Origin: Bacteriovorax stolpii
GTDB lineage: Bacteria; Bdellovibrionota; Bacteriovoracia; Bacteriovoracales; Bacteriovoracaceae
DNA length: 64,000 nucleotides
Reading direction: 5' to 3'
Assembly: GCA_945883845.1 (NCBI GenBank)
Contig: CAMCYI010000015.1
Span: 1 to 64,000 of the forward strand
The notes beneath the pieces are model-generated. The model was given only the letters and a program-made list of their open reading frames with translations, searched no databases and was not told where the DNA came from. The position numbers and the translations under genes were made by a program. Each line of letters starts with the position of its first letter. The stretch's first letter is position 1. Shown in pieces: positions 31,235 through 41,214 of this stretch.

Positions 31235-32002
31235 ATGAAAAATTCCATTCTTCTCGCCATTCTTCTTATCTCAACTACAGCGTGTATTAAAACAGCTGAG
31301 CAGGTCCAGCGTGAGAAGAAAGTGGAATCTATGTCTGAGCAAATGAAAGACTCGCAAGGTCTGGTTTCCGAGATGGTAGATAACATGAAGGATCTTCAGT
31401 CCCAGCTCAACCGCATGAACGGAAAGATTGAAGAACTCGAGCACCGTCAAAAACAGGGTAGTCCTGAAATGAGTCAGATGAGTGAATCAGTGGCCCTGAT
31501 CAAATCTCAACAGGAAGCTCAGAATGTTCAACTGCTTCAGATTCAGGCAGAGCTCAAGGAGCAACGTGCGTTTCTTGAAAAAGTGACAAGCTCACTTGGT
31601 GCGATCCACTCTGACTCTGCTCCGAAGTCGAAAAAAAAAAGCGCTAAACAACAACTGAACTCAGGTCTTGATCTCATTAAGGCCGACAAATATTCTGAAG
31701 CAAAAGATGTTCTCGAAACATTGATCGATCATCAGGAATTAACTCCGGGTGATAAGAACAAGGTTCTGTTTGGTCTTGGTAAAGCCGAGTACTACTCAAA
31801 GAACTACGACAAAGGTCTGGTCTACTTCAGCAAGATCTACACGAAATTCCCTAAAGCAACGCTCGCTCCTTCCTCCCTTCTCTTCATCGGCCGCTCACTT
31901 GATAAGCTGGGCAAGAAAGAAGAAGCAAAAGAAGCTCTCTCACAGGTAAGCGAACAATATCCCGGCTCACCGGAAGCATCCGAAGCTAAGAAAGAAATCT
32001 AA
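31235..32002 (+). CDS. YbgF/CpoB-like lipoprotein (coiled coil + TPR)
   Basis: Lipobox LLISTTAC; heptad region; C-terminal TPR-like repeats (ALFGLGKAEYYSKNYDKGLVYFSKIYTKFPKATLAPSSLLFIGRSLDKLGKKEEAKEAL). Confidence 0.75.
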   Translation: MKNSILLAILLISTTACIKTAEQVQREKKVESMSEQMKDSQGLVSEMVDNMKDLQSQLNRMNGKIEELEHRQKQGSPEMSQMSESVALIKSQQEAQNVQLLQIQAELKEQRAFLEKVTSSLGAIHSDSAPKSKKKSAKQQLNSGLDLIKADKYSEAKDVLETLIDHQELTPGDKNKVLFGLGKAEYYSKNYDKGLVYFSKIYTKFPKATLAPSSLLFIGRSLDKLGKKEEAKEALSQVSEQYPGSPEASEAKKEI

Positions 32003-33043
32003 TTGACCAAGAAAAAAATCATCCTGGGTATTGAGACGAGTTGTGATGATACTTCCATTTGTATTCTGGAAGTCGAAGGCAACGAACGGAAAGTTCTCTC
32101 ACTTAACTCCTATAACCAGGATTTTTTGCTCGCAAAATGGGGCGGCGTCGTTCCAGAACTCGCTGCACGCTCACATGTGAAAGCACTTCCTCCACTTTTG
32201 CAGGTGGGATTTCAGGAAGCTGGTGTTAAGCCAGAAGATATAACTGAAGTAGCAGTGACAACACATCCCGGACTTGTGGGATCTCTCCTTACGGGAATCA
32301 ATCTCGCAAAAACATTCGCTCTCATTCAAAAGTTACCCATTAATCCAGTAAACCATTTGTATGCGCACCTTGAAGCTATTCATCTGACGGAAAAAATTTC
32401 ATATCCCTATCTGGGAATTCTCGTCAGTGGTGGACACTCGGCCATGTTGTGGGTTGAAGGGCCTTCGGAGATGAAAGTTCTCGGTAACACACTTGATGAT
32501 GCTGCCGGTGAAGCTTTTGATAAAGGCGGAAAAGTTCTTGGTGTCGGATATCCGGCCGGGAAAATCATCGATGAACTCGCAGTTAACGGTGATAAAAAAC
32601 GTTTTGCTTTTCCCGTAAGCTATATGCGAGACCGTCCTGGTAAAATGAGCTTCTCTGGTCTGAAAACTGCTCTTCGTGTACAGGTGGATAAGATGAGTGC
32701 GGAAGAAAAGAAAACTGAGCTGGCCAATCTCTGCGCAAGTTATCAGGAAGCGATCGTGCAAACTCTCCGGATTAAAACCGAAGAGGTCATTGAAAAAGTT
32801 CTGAACCTCAAGCTCAAAACATTTGATACGCCTATCGTCCTTGGCGGTGGTGTTGCCTGTAACTCACGGCTTAGAACAGTCATGAAAGAAGCTTTCAAAA
32901 ATGTTCACGTCGTAAAGCCCATGTACTGCACAGATAATGCCGCCATGATTGCTCACTGGGCATCTTTGAATCCCGGCAACGCTCAAAGTTTTCCTGAATG
33001 CCTGGGCCTCGATGCTCAGAATCGTTTTCTGGAGAAGAAATGA
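32003..33043 (+). CDS. tsaD: tRNA N6-adenosine threonylcarbamoyltransferase (TTG start)
   Basis: ILGIETSCDDTSICI, GVVPELAARSHVKAL, VSGGHSAMLW, VLGGGVACNSRLR. Confidence 0.97.
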   Translation: MTKKKIILGIETSCDDTSICILEVEGNERKVLSLNSYNQDFLLAKWGGVVPELAARSHVKALPPLLQVGFQEAGVKPEDITEVAVTTHPGLVGSLLTGINLAKTFALIQKLPINPVNHLYAHLEAIHLTEKISYPYLGILVSGGHSAMLWVEGPSEMKVLGNTLDDAAGEAFDKGGKVLGVGYPAGKIIDELAVNGDKKRFAFPVSYMRDRPGKMSFSGLKTALRVQVDKMSAEEKKTELANLCASYQEAIVQTLRIKTEEVIEKVLNLKLKTFDTPIVLGGGVACNSRLRTVMKEAFKNVHVVKPMYCTDNAAMIAHWASLNPGNAQSFPECLGLDAQNRFLEKK

Positions 33044-33837
33044 GCCACAAGTTTCCTCTCGCCAATAAAAGTTTCGGTCAGCATTTTCTCAATAGTCCTA
33101 ATGTGATTCAGAAAATTACAGGCCCGCTTCCTGAGGAAACGGATGCGATTGTAGAAATCGGACCAGGCCCCGCTGTCCTTACACCTCATCTGGCACGCTA
33201 CAATCTTCCGACTTTTGTCATTGAGATGGATGAACGTTTTGTGGAAGCACTTAATGCCATCGTCGGCCCTGAACGTGTGTTCCGTCAGGATGCTCTCGAG
33301 TTCGACTGGCAAAAATTTCTGACAGAGAATAAATTCTCCAACATCTGGCTTGTGAGTAACCTTCCTTATAATGTCAGCGTTCCCCTCACCCTTTCTTTTC
33401 TGCGCATCCCTCAAATCAAAAACATGACATTGATGTATCAGAAAGAAGTGGCCGATAAAATCCTTCCGAAAGAACAGAGAAATTCAATGGGCTCTCTCCA
33501 TTCACTTTGTCTTTCGCAGTTTGAATTGAAGAATGTTGTTTATGCCCCACCTGGTGCTTTTGTTCCGCCACCGAAAGTTGATTCTCAGGTTCTTGGTTTC
33601 AAGAGAAGAATAGATCCACTTGTTCCGCTCAAAGAAGTTGATGCTTATGAAAAATTTCTGCGGTTGGTTTTTGCTCAGAGAAGAAAACAGCTGGGTGGGA
33701 TTCTTCGCGCCGAATGGGGCCAGGAACTCATGGAAAAACGTTTTCAAAAAACCGGCATCTCTGTCACGATCCGGGCCGAGGCCCTGACAATGGATCAGGT
33801 TTTAAATTTATATCGTTCAGTTGAAAGCATCCGCTAG
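33040..33837 (+). CDS. rsmA: 16S rRNA dimethyladenosine transferase
   Basis: NKSFGQHFLNSPNVIQKI, EIGPGPAVLTPHL, VSNLPYNVSVPL, FAQRRKQL. Start at the ATGA overlap with tsaD. Confidence 0.95.
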   Translation: MSHKFPLANKSFGQHFLNSPNVIQKITGPLPEETDAIVEIGPGPAVLTPHLARYNLPTFVIEMDERFVEALNAIVGPERVFRQDALEFDWQKFLTENKFSNIWLVSNLPYNVSVPLTLSFLRIPQIKNMTLMYQKEVADKILPKEQRNSMGSLHSLCLSQFELKNVVYAPPGAFVPPPKVDSQVLGFKRRIDPLVPLKEVDAYEKFLRLVFAQRRKQLGGILRAEWGQELMEKRFQKTGISVTIRAEALTMDQVLNLYRSVESIR

Positions 33838-33888
33838 AGACCATCTTCGCCTTCTCAGGAAGCAAGCTCACTGGTATAGTGTCCGTCC

Positions 33889-34338
33889 ATGGGTGTAAAA
33901 ATCATTTGTAAGAACAGCCGGGCCCACTACGATTACTTCATAGAAGATAAGTATGAATGCGGCGTGTCACTAGTCGGAACCGAAGTAAAGTCTCTTCGCC
34001 AGGGTAAAGGTAAAATTGATGAAGCCTACGTGATCATCGATTCCAAAGGTGAAACCTGGCTCCAAAATGCAACAATTCCGCACTATGATTTCGGAAATAT
34101 CAACAATCATCCCGAGACAAGAAAGCGCAAATTGCTTCTTAAGCGTGAGGAAATACAGGCCATAAACAAAAAAATGGCCATGAAAGGTTACTCCCTCATT
34201 CCTCTTTCCATGTACTTCAAGGACTCTTTAGTTAAGTGTGAAATCGCTCTAGCGAAAGGGAAAAAACTCTTTGATAAGCGCGATACTGCTGCTAAAAAGG
34301 ACGTAGAGCGTAAACTTAGACAGGGACAGTTTGATTAA
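33889..34338 (+). CDS. smpB: SsrA-binding protein
   Basis: NSRAHYDYFIEDKYECGVSLVGTEVKSLRQGKG, RKRKLLLKREEI, KKLFDKRDTAAKKD. Confidence 0.97.
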   Translation: MGVKIICKNSRAHYDYFIEDKYECGVSLVGTEVKSLRQGKGKIDEAYVIIDSKGETWLQNATIPHYDFGNINNHPETRKRKLLLKREEIQAINKKMAMKGYSLIPLSMYFKDSLVKCEIALAKGKKLFDKRDTAAKKDVERKLRQGQFD

Positions 34339-34677
34339 ATGGAAGCCCAACTCGACAATGTAAGACAAATTTATCCGCTGAATCAAACGAAGAACTTCTC
34401 TCACGATGAAGCTCTCGAACTCGTCCCTCTTTTGATGCACATCTCTGCAAAAACAAAGAGAGAGTTGAACGTTCTCAATTCTCAACTTTCTTTTTTCAAA
34501 ACCAATTCTGACAAGGCCCAGTCAATTCAGGACAAGATCAATACTTCCCTACAGGCCTGGTCTGATAAAATCCGCCGTCTCGGTGCGATTCCTGTTTCTC
34601 TCTGCAAAGTCCGCATTCCGGGCGAAGACAGTCACTATCTCTGGGAATACCCTGAGAATAAACTGTTCATGCATTAA
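34339..34677 (+). CDS. DUF2203-like protein
   Basis: FSHDEALELVPLL N-terminal and VRIPGEDSHYLWEYPENKLFMH C-terminal pattern typical of DUF2203. Confidence 0.6.
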   Translation: MEAQLDNVRQIYPLNQTKNFSHDEALELVPLLMHISAKTKRELNVLNSQLSFFKTNSDKAQSIQDKINTSLQAWSDKIRRLGAIPVSLCKVRIPGEDSHYLWEYPENKLFMH

Positions 34678-35407
34678 GAAGAAGTTCTCTCACACCTTCA
34701 ATCAACACTTTCATTGCGATTAATCCGAGCAGGATATTTACGCCTGTATCAAATTTCTGATCAGAGATTTTTTTACTGATCGGAATCGAAATCCCGACAC
34801 CGACAAGAGACCCCAGTACGAGTATTCCGACGTGTTCCAGAATGGCCGCAAAGTTAATTCCTGCAGCACCTGTGAACGCAATAATCTTCGTCAGCTGCAA
34901 CAGAAACTGTCCAGCACTCTTGGTCGAGAGACTACCCTGCCTTTCGATTTTAAGGCGGTTAAAAAATGGAGTTACCATTGGACCCACGGCACCCATAAAA
35001 ACTCCCAGAAAACCGGAAACAGCACCCAGAAGAGCGAAGACAACTTTCGAAGGCTCGTTTTGAACTTTAAATTTCCAGGGAAAGATGGAAGCGATAATGA
35101 ACACGCCAACGATGATTTTCAGGATACCGGGATTTATGCTCTCGAATAAAAGTGCCGCCAGCCACGCGAACGGGAGCATCAGACTTCCGTAAGCAAAAAC
35201 AACTTTCCAGTGAACGTTCTTCCAGAAAATTCCGGTGCGTAATCCATTGGCCGCGAGCTGGGTAAAGGCGTGCAGAGGAATCGCGAGCTCAGGAGGATAA
35301 ATCAGGAGAAGGCCCGCGAGAATAAGAGTGCCGCCGCCCAAACCTGTAAGACTTGTGACAAGTGAGCCGACAGTAACAAGAAGGAATAGAAGAATCAAAG
35401 AAGTCAC
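34667..35407 (-). CDS. TauE/SafE-family (TSUP) membrane transporter
   Basis: LTGLGGGTLILAGLLL, ALLGAVSGFLGVFMGAVGPMVTPFF; polytopic. Confidence 0.85.
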   Translation of the reverse strand: MTSLILLFLLVTVGSLVTSLTGLGGGTLILAGLLLIYPPELAIPLHAFTQLAANGLRTGIFWKNVHWKVVFAYGSLMLPFAWLAALLFESINPGILKIIVGVFIIASIFPWKFKVQNEPSKVVFALLGAVSGFLGVFMGAVGPMVTPFFNRLKIERQGSLSTKSAGQFLLQLTKIIAFTGAAGINFAAILEHVGILVLGSLVGVGISIPISKKISDQKFDTGVNILLGLIAMKVLIEGVRELLLNA

Positions 35408-36519
35408 TACCAGCTCCGGTAGTCTTCATAGAGGGCGTTTTTTTGCATCATGGCCCCGAAGGCGAGATCAAGCTCGAAAGCAAAGAGCTTGCTGATTTTA
35501 TAATAGCGATCAAAATTCTGAACGAGATCCTTCTCAATGACTTCGAAGTCTTTCGGATTCATGAGCCCTTTGCGGTGACCTTTCCCCAGTTGGGAACCTA
35601 CGCAATAAGCGAAGTCACATTGCTCATCTTTATCCAGAAACTTTTTCACTTTCACGGCGAAGCTTGGAATTTCCCGGCCCCAGTACTGCTTATTCTGAAA
35701 CGTACAATACCCTAGGCGGTCTTCCATTCCATCAGCGAAAATCTTGCTGGCCTCAATCATGCGCTGGCCATGATGTGCGAATGGAGAAAAGAAAAATTTA
35801 TTATTTTTCTCTTCGTAGACTTCTTTGATATCAAGAATGATGGCGTCTTTGTGGGAATCTACATTTTTTGGCATCAGATTATAGATGTAATGTTTTTTGC
35901 CGAGACTTCCCGGAGTGTGTCCAACTTCCGAAATCATATAATCAGAGAGGAGACCTTGTTCCTGCCGTGATTCAAGAAACTTTTGCAGAAGCAGCTGAAC
36001 CTGCTCGCTCTTGGGTGAAACAGCGTAGTCACGCATCTTCTTAGCCCAGCGCTTGTTGGACTTCAGATATTCGCGTGTGTTGATCTGCCATTTCTCGGGT
36101 TCAACCGTTTTGAGAAGCTTCAGCTGTTTGGCGGGAATCTCAGGATTCAGATAATGAGTAATGTACGCATCAAGAAAATGTTCAACGACTATGCGGGATA
36201 GAAAACCTTCATCTTCTTCACGATGAAGTGAAATAGAAGCAAGAAACCGGATGATATCCCAGCAATAGGGACCCATTCTTGAGCGGTCGAAATCCATCAT
36301 CGCGGAACCGTGAAAAGTCCGGACGTAGTTATCAATGTGAGGATTACCGTGAATGAAAGTGGTGGGAACTTTATTAAGATCGAGGAAACGATATAGTCGG
36401 CTTTGCATCACCGGTCCGGCCATACGGAACAGCAAGTAGCGGGCCTGCTTTCGATTCATACCTTGTAGACTTAAGCGTTTCTGAAAGTCTTCACTTCGAC
36501 GCAAATATTCTTCCATCAA
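35407..36519 (-). CDS. DUF2252-family protein (kinase-like fold)
   Basis: FIHGNPHIDNY, MMDFDRSRMGPYCWDIIRFLASISL. Confidence 0.75.
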   Translation of the reverse strand: MMEEYLRRSEDFQKRLSLQGMNRKQARYLLFRMAGPVMQSRLYRFLDLNKVPTTFIHGNPHIDNYVRTFHGSAMMDFDRSRMGPYCWDIIRFLASISLHREEDEGFLSRIVVEHFLDAYITHYLNPEIPAKQLKLLKTVEPEKWQINTREYLKSNKRWAKKMRDYAVSPKSEQVQLLLQKFLESRQEQGLLSDYMISEVGHTPGSLGKKHYIYNLMPKNVDSHKDAIILDIKEVYEEKNNKFFFSPFAHHGQRMIEASKIFADGMEDRLGYCTFQNKQYWGREIPSFAVKVKKFLDKDEQCDFAYCVGSQLGKGHRKGLMNPKDFEVIEKDLVQNFDRYYKISKLFAFELDLAFGAMMQKNALYEDYRSW

Positions 36520-36594
36520 TTAACTATGGAGCGTAACAGTATTGGGGTCAACTAGGATTTCACATAATTCCCTCAATCGGGTAAGATCTTTTTC

Positions 36595-37101
36595 ATGAAA
36601 GACAAGCTGAAGGCCCATTACCTGAAATTTGGTCCACGACCATTCGTCATTGCGGTGGTTTTCGTTCTGATCGTAACAGATCTGCTCAACAGTTTTTACA
36701 TGAAGCTTTATTGGAAAGGTAAGGACATGTCGAACCTGATTGTTCGCCGGACCGCCATGGTGAACAAGCTTTCCCTGGAAGACTTCTCGCCGGACACACT
36801 TCTCGAGATGACGAAGTTCGTGGATAAGATGTTCATGTTCTTTCTCCTCATCGTTCTCGCTAACAATTTTTTCTTTTACTTCTTCTATCTTCGCAAGAAA
36901 CTCTGGGCCCAGGGTTATGTTCTTTTCTACGCTCTCACAGCTGCTCTGTTCTCTGTGACATTCATCATGGATAACGGTGATCTCGGAGCTGGATGGATGA
37001 TTTATAATATCTCCACGATCTTTATCTACGCCTATATCTTTATGGGAGTGAAGGTAACGAAGCTCGAGACTACCCTTGAAGATGGAAAGAAGGGACGATA
37101 A
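36595..37101 (+). CDS. Multipass membrane hypothetical protein
   Basis: Several hydrophobic segments (FVIAVVFVLIVTDLLNSFYM; MFFLLIVLANNFFFYFFYL; GWMIYNISTIFIYAYIFMGV). Confidence 0.7.
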   Translation: MKDKLKAHYLKFGPRPFVIAVVFVLIVTDLLNSFYMKLYWKGKDMSNLIVRRTAMVNKLSLEDFSPDTLLEMTKFVDKMFMFFLLIVLANNFFFYFFYLRKKLWAQGYVLFYALTAALFSVTFIMDNGDLGAGWMIYNISTIFIYAYIFMGVKVTKLETTLEDGKKGR

Positions 37102-38035
37102 AGTTTCCGCCGTCTGAATTTCCCCACTCGGGAATATCGCGTAAACCATTCATCAGCATTTTCTGACCAACCACTGACAAAAGAAAAGAATCAAATGCCT
37201 GAGAATTTCGGACAATGGTATCAAGATCATTCTCGTAAATAAAAATGCTCATGTGATTTTCTACGTTGAGGATAATCTGCTCTCTCGCACCCGGGGCAAG
37301 ATCCAGATCAGAGAGCTGAAACAAAAGTGACTTGCTGATGACTTTCGCGCGGTAGAGTTCAACGAGGCAGATCTGCACGTTACTTTCGAACATGGCAAGA
37401 TCCGGTGGAAGATGGCGCAGGAGATAGTTCAATCGTGCCAGGAGCATAACGGAAACGTTTCCGAATGATTCGTACGAAATCTTGAAAACCTCAAGTAACT
37501 GATCGTAGTAATTTTTCCAGACCCAGAAATCCACCGGTCTGTGCCAGTACGGTGTGAAACCCTTGCGAAGTTTTCGCTTAAAGGACCTGGAGAGCATGTG
37601 CTCATCAGTGTTCTTATTTAAAAGATTTTTGGAGTAGTCCACTTCAAGAGATGAAACTCTTTCCTGCTCATACTTTTTCGGATTTTCTTTCTGAAATTTG
37701 GCATCGTCATCGAGAAGTTTTTTCATCTCCTCACGGACTTCAACCACACAAGTGCGAGGGCAGGCACTGGCGCCCTGACATTCTTTCAGGCACGAATCTT
37801 CGCAAGGAGCACGGCTGAGAGGAAAGTCGACGACGAGTTGTTTCAGTCCGTATTGTGTGACCCAGGAGGTGATGATTTCATCACGGTCGCGGATTTCTTC
37901 ATCCTTCACCTGGTGAAGGGATTTTAAAAACCATCTTTTCTTTTCAGGATAATACTCGAGCAGAGAGAAAAAGAAGTTCTCTTTGCGGCCTCCGCCCAGA
38001 CTCATTCCTGCAACATTGCGGACAGGAGAATTCAA
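37070..38035 (-). CDS. DUF429-like (RNase H-fold nuclease-like) protein with Cys cluster
   Basis: LKQLVVDFPLSRAPCEDSCLKECQGASACPRTC; Asp-Pro-Leu motif followed by five Cys. Confidence 0.5.
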   Translation of the reverse strand: MNSPVRNVAGMSLGGGRKENFFFSLLEYYPEKKRWFLKSLHQVKDEEIRDRDEIITSWVTQYGLKQLVVDFPLSRAPCEDSCLKECQGASACPRTCVVEVREEMKKLLDDDAKFQKENPKKYEQERVSSLEVDYSKNLLNKNTDEHMLSRSFKRKLRKGFTPYWHRPVDFWVWKNYYDQLLEVFKISYESFGNVSVMLLARLNYLLRHLPPDLAMFESNVQICLVELYRAKVISKSLLFQLSDLDLAPGAREQIILNVENHMSIFIYENDLDTIVRNSQAFDSFLLSVVGQKMLMNGLRDIPEWGNSDGGNFIVPSFHLQG

Positions 38036-38044
38036 ACTGGCTCC

Positions 38045-39058
38045 TTAAAGTGGGGACTCGACCTTGAAAGGAAGAATGTCGAAACCATGAGCTTTCACCT
38101 TGGCCTCAATGACCGCAGGATCCAGGCCCTTGTGAACGAGAATGAAACACCCTCCCCCACCGGCTCCACACATCTTTAATCCTATCACATTTCCCACAGA
38201 TTTCAGATCGGCCGTGAACTGGCGAATTTTTTCCGTGGTGATCCCCGGGAAAAGCTTCTCCCGCTCCTCGCCTTCTTTCGCGATGAGAGTCAGCATATCG
38301 TCCCAACGCTCTTCTTTGAGGGCAATATAAGTGGCGTGAGAGATCTCGGCAATTCTCGTGAGTCCCTGAACGACTTCAGGCTTCTTGTCGAAGAAGGCCT
38401 TGTAAACTTCCCAGTTATTGATGCCGCTCGCGCGGGACTGCTTGCTGGAAATGAGTGTCAGATGCTTCTCGAGCACGTCACGAAGTTCGTCTGTGTAAAG
38501 CTGCTCGACTTTGATTTCACCTTCGATGCCTTTGACAGCGAGGACACCACCAGTGAGGGCCGGGAAGTAATCCTGGTAGCCCGCCATTCCCTGATTGAGA
38601 ATGCGGCTCTCGACCGCTTTCACTCTCAGAACAGCACGATGACGGTCGTAGTTTTCGCCGGTGAAGTTACAAAGAGCCCGGTAAAGAGTCACTCCCATGG
38701 CCGAAGAACCGCCAAGGCCTGAACCTGCAGGTGCGCCGGAAGACAGATCAAGCTTAATTCCCGAAGTGATCTTGAAGAGACCAAGAATCTGAAGGACGAA
38801 AGTCATCTCTTCAAACTCGCGCGAGTAAACCACACGGTCTTCAGTCAGGTCTTTCGCTGCATACTTGTAGTTCTTATTATAATCCGTCGAATGGATTTCA
38901 ATGCCATCGAACGTGGTCTTGGAAAGTGTGACGGAGGCTTTGAGACCAGTGGCCACGTTCAAAGTAACAACGTTCTTGATGATGAGATTAATAGGCTCGA
39001 TATCGAGTGTTCCGCCGACGAGATCAACCCGAACACTTCCCTGGTTAGTGACCTGCAT
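38045..39058 (-). CDS. GHMP-family sugar kinase (heptose-7-phosphate kinase-like)
   Basis: VRVDLVGGTLDIEP, GAPAGSGLGGSSAMGVTLYRAL, MCGAGGGGCFILV. Confidence 0.8.
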   Translation of the reverse strand: MQVTNQGSVRVDLVGGTLDIEPINLIIKNVVTLNVATGLKASVTLSKTTFDGIEIHSTDYNKNYKYAAKDLTEDRVVYSREFEEMTFVLQILGLFKITSGIKLDLSSGAPAGSGLGGSSAMGVTLYRALCNFTGENYDRHRAVLRVKAVESRILNQGMAGYQDYFPALTGGVLAVKGIEGEIKVEQLYTDELRDVLEKHLTLISSKQSRASGINNWEVYKAFFDKKPEVVQGLTRIAEISHATYIALKEERWDDMLTLIAKEGEEREKLFPGITTEKIRQFTADLKSVGNVIGLKMCGAGGGGCFILVHKGLDPAVIEAKVKAHGFDILPFKVESPL

Positions 39059-39593
39059 TCAAAACTCCAATGTATGGCAATTCACGGTAGCGGCCGGCGT
39101 AATCCAGTCCGTAGCCGATCACGAATTTATCTTCGATTTCAAAACCCAGATAATCAATTTTCACGGAGTGCTTGAGCTTCGCTGGTTTGTAGAGAAGAGA
39201 AGCTAGTCTCACAGTCTTCGGGCGTCTTACTGACATAATTTCCATCAGTGTTTTGATCGTGAGACCTGAGTCCACGATGTCTTCAATGATGAGAACGTTT
39301 TTACCTTCGATATTTCCAGTGATGTCCATCTCAAGACGAACGCTTCCTGAGCTTAAAGTGTTGTCACCGTAAGATGAAAGGGAAATGAACTCGAGCTTGA
39401 TCGGACGATTGATTTTTTTGATCAGATCAGAGCAGAACATGAACGCACCTTTCAAGACACATATCACGACGAGCTCTTCGTCTTCGAAGTCGTTTGTGAT
39501 CGCCTTGCCAAGAGCATTGATTCGAAGGGCGATTTCCTCTTCGGAGATCAAAACCTCAGGTGTATACAATTCCATAAACCCTCCTCGGGTCAA
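39045..39593 (-). CDS. hpt: Hypoxanthine phosphoribosyltransferase
   Basis: VICVLKGAFMFCSDLIKKI, VLIIEDIVDSGLTIKTL, VIGYGLDYAGRYRELPYIGVL. Confidence 0.95.
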   Translation of the reverse strand: MTRGGFMELYTPEVLISEEEIALRINALGKAITNDFEDEELVVICVLKGAFMFCSDLIKKINRPIKLEFISLSSYGDNTLSSGSVRLEMDITGNIEGKNVLIIEDIVDSGLTIKTLMEIMSVRRPKTVRLASLLYKPAKLKHSVKIDYLGFEIEDKFVIGYGLDYAGRYRELPYIGVLNAGH

Positions 39594-39596
39594 ATA

Positions 39597-40415
39597 TCAG
39601 CAAAAAGAATTATTAAGTATCTCTCCCACGCCACCGGCGCCGGGAACAATATATTGGTTATCGTTAAGGCCTTTCTCTTCGTCCCAAAATTTTCCAGGCT
39701 CAGAAGAAAGTACTTTGTCACTCGAGAGTCCGCGGTCCAGTCTCAATGCAAACACATGAAGATCGGGACATGATTTTGTGACTTTTTTCAGATACTCAGG
39801 TGTCACCATCAGATGCATGGCAATCATCAGGCGAGGCTTACCACCGACTTCATTTTTATAGTGTTCGTATGCCTTTACAATCGTGCTTCCCGTTGCTCCC
39901 ATCGGATCAGGAAGCAGGACGATGGCGTTTTCAACTCCACCTCCAATTTTAGAACCTGAAACATTCACGCCAGTGACTTTTCCGGATTCATCTGTCATGC
40001 GAGCAATGTAAAAATGATCCTGCCTGACGAGTTCAGGCTTCAGAAAATAATTTAATTTCTCGAAACATAGATGCGAAGGATAGGTTCCTGCGCGCGCGAG
40101 ATCCACCGTCACACAAGGAATATCAGCATCAAGAATCTCACCTTCATAAACTGCTTCAGGATGATAGGACTTCATTCTTGTTTCTGCAGACGTCATTTTT
40201 CTCGGGAACATTTGATCAATCACTTGATCCAGAAGATACGAATACAGCATCTGGGTAAGATGATTTATCTGCGGCTGGACAGTTGCGGGATGGCCGAGTT
40301 TCGCAAGGAGAGTGAACATCAGTGGCGATGATACGAGGTGTACCTTATTCCCATATTGGTGATTCAGCACACTAGGTGCAAAATTCACTTTTTGATGTTG
40401 AACGTCCCGGGCCAT
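39597..40415 (-). CDS. upp: Uracil phosphoribosyltransferase-like protein
   Basis: VVLLPDPMGATGSTIVKAYEHY-type PRPP motif, C-terminal YIVPGAGGVGEI. Confidence 0.75.
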   Translation of the reverse strand: MARDVQHQKVNFAPSVLNHQYGNKVHLVSSPLMFTLLAKLGHPATVQPQINHLTQMLYSYLLDQVIDQMFPRKMTSAETRMKSYHPEAVYEGEILDADIPCVTVDLARAGTYPSHLCFEKLNYFLKPELVRQDHFYIARMTDESGKVTGVNVSGSKIGGGVENAIVLLPDPMGATGSTIVKAYEHYKNEVGGKPRLMIAMHLMVTPEYLKKVTKSCPDLHVFALRLDRGLSSDKVLSSEPGKFWDEEKGLNDNQYIVPGAGGVGEILNNSFC

Positions 40416-40465
40416 GGTGATCCTTTAAAGGAGCACAGAATAGCACCCGGGAGAAAGATTTGTCT

Positions 40466-41086
40466 CTAGTTAGAAAACTGAGTTGTGAAGGGCCTAATCT
40501 CTGCATCGAGTGGGAGATGACCTTGCTCTTCAGCATCATCGGCCTGAAAGTGACCACGGCAACGCGCTTCGTAGGCATCACTCTCACCAATCACGACAAG
40601 TTCTTTAGAAGCAACAAGACGCTGTGAACGTGTCGCTGGAGCTCCACAGACAGTGCAGATCGCGTGGATCTTCATCACTTCATCTGCCATCGCGAGGAGT
40701 GTCGGCATTGGGCCGAAAGGGATTGCGCGTGAATCGAGATCGAGGCCCGCACAAATAATGCGATACCCGCGGGCCGCAAGTTTTGAAACGACAGTGATGA
40801 TGGCGTCGTCGAAAAACTGAACTTCATCGATCGCTACAACACGAGTTGAATCTTTTAATTTAAGAAGAATCTCGACAGCGTTTTCGACGGGCTCAGATTT
40901 GATCGCCTGAGATGAGTGAGAAACAACGTCTTCAACGTCATAACGGACATCGATGGCAGGCTTGAAGATTTGCACACGTTGCTTAGCAATCTGTGCGCGC
41001 TTCACACGACGAATGAGCTCTTCTGTTTTTCCAGAAAACATAGGTCCACAAACGACTTCAATGGATCCATGAAAATGGTGCATCAC
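40466..41086 (-). CDS. tdk: Thymidine kinase
   Basis: GSIEVVCGPMFSGKTEELIRRVKRA, VVAIDEVQFFDD, CAGLDLDSRAIPFGPMPTLLAMAD, CTVCGAPATRSQR. Confidence 0.96.
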   Translation of the reverse strand: MMHHFHGSIEVVCGPMFSGKTEELIRRVKRAQIAKQRVQIFKPAIDVRYDVEDVVSHSSQAIKSEPVENAVEILLKLKDSTRVVAIDEVQFFDDAIITVVSKLAARGYRIICAGLDLDSRAIPFGPMPTLLAMADEVMKIHAICTVCGAPATRSQRLVASKELVVIGESDAYEARCRGHFQADDAEEQGHLPLDAEIRPFTTQFSN

Positions 41087-41214
41087 GCGTTACCTCTCTC
41101 CAAATTGCTGTAAGAAAATCATCTTTTCAGAAATCCGAAAGGATGACAAATACACTAGGGTTTTCAACGAACTGAAAACGCATGGCCGTAAGAAAATTTC
41201 AGGCGAAGAAATGA

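Noticed and set aside
36520-37149. 209-aa minus-strand ORF
   Set aside because: Overlaps a plus-strand ORF with clear transmembrane segments and a sensible start; the minus ORF is Cys/His/Glu-rich shadow sequence.
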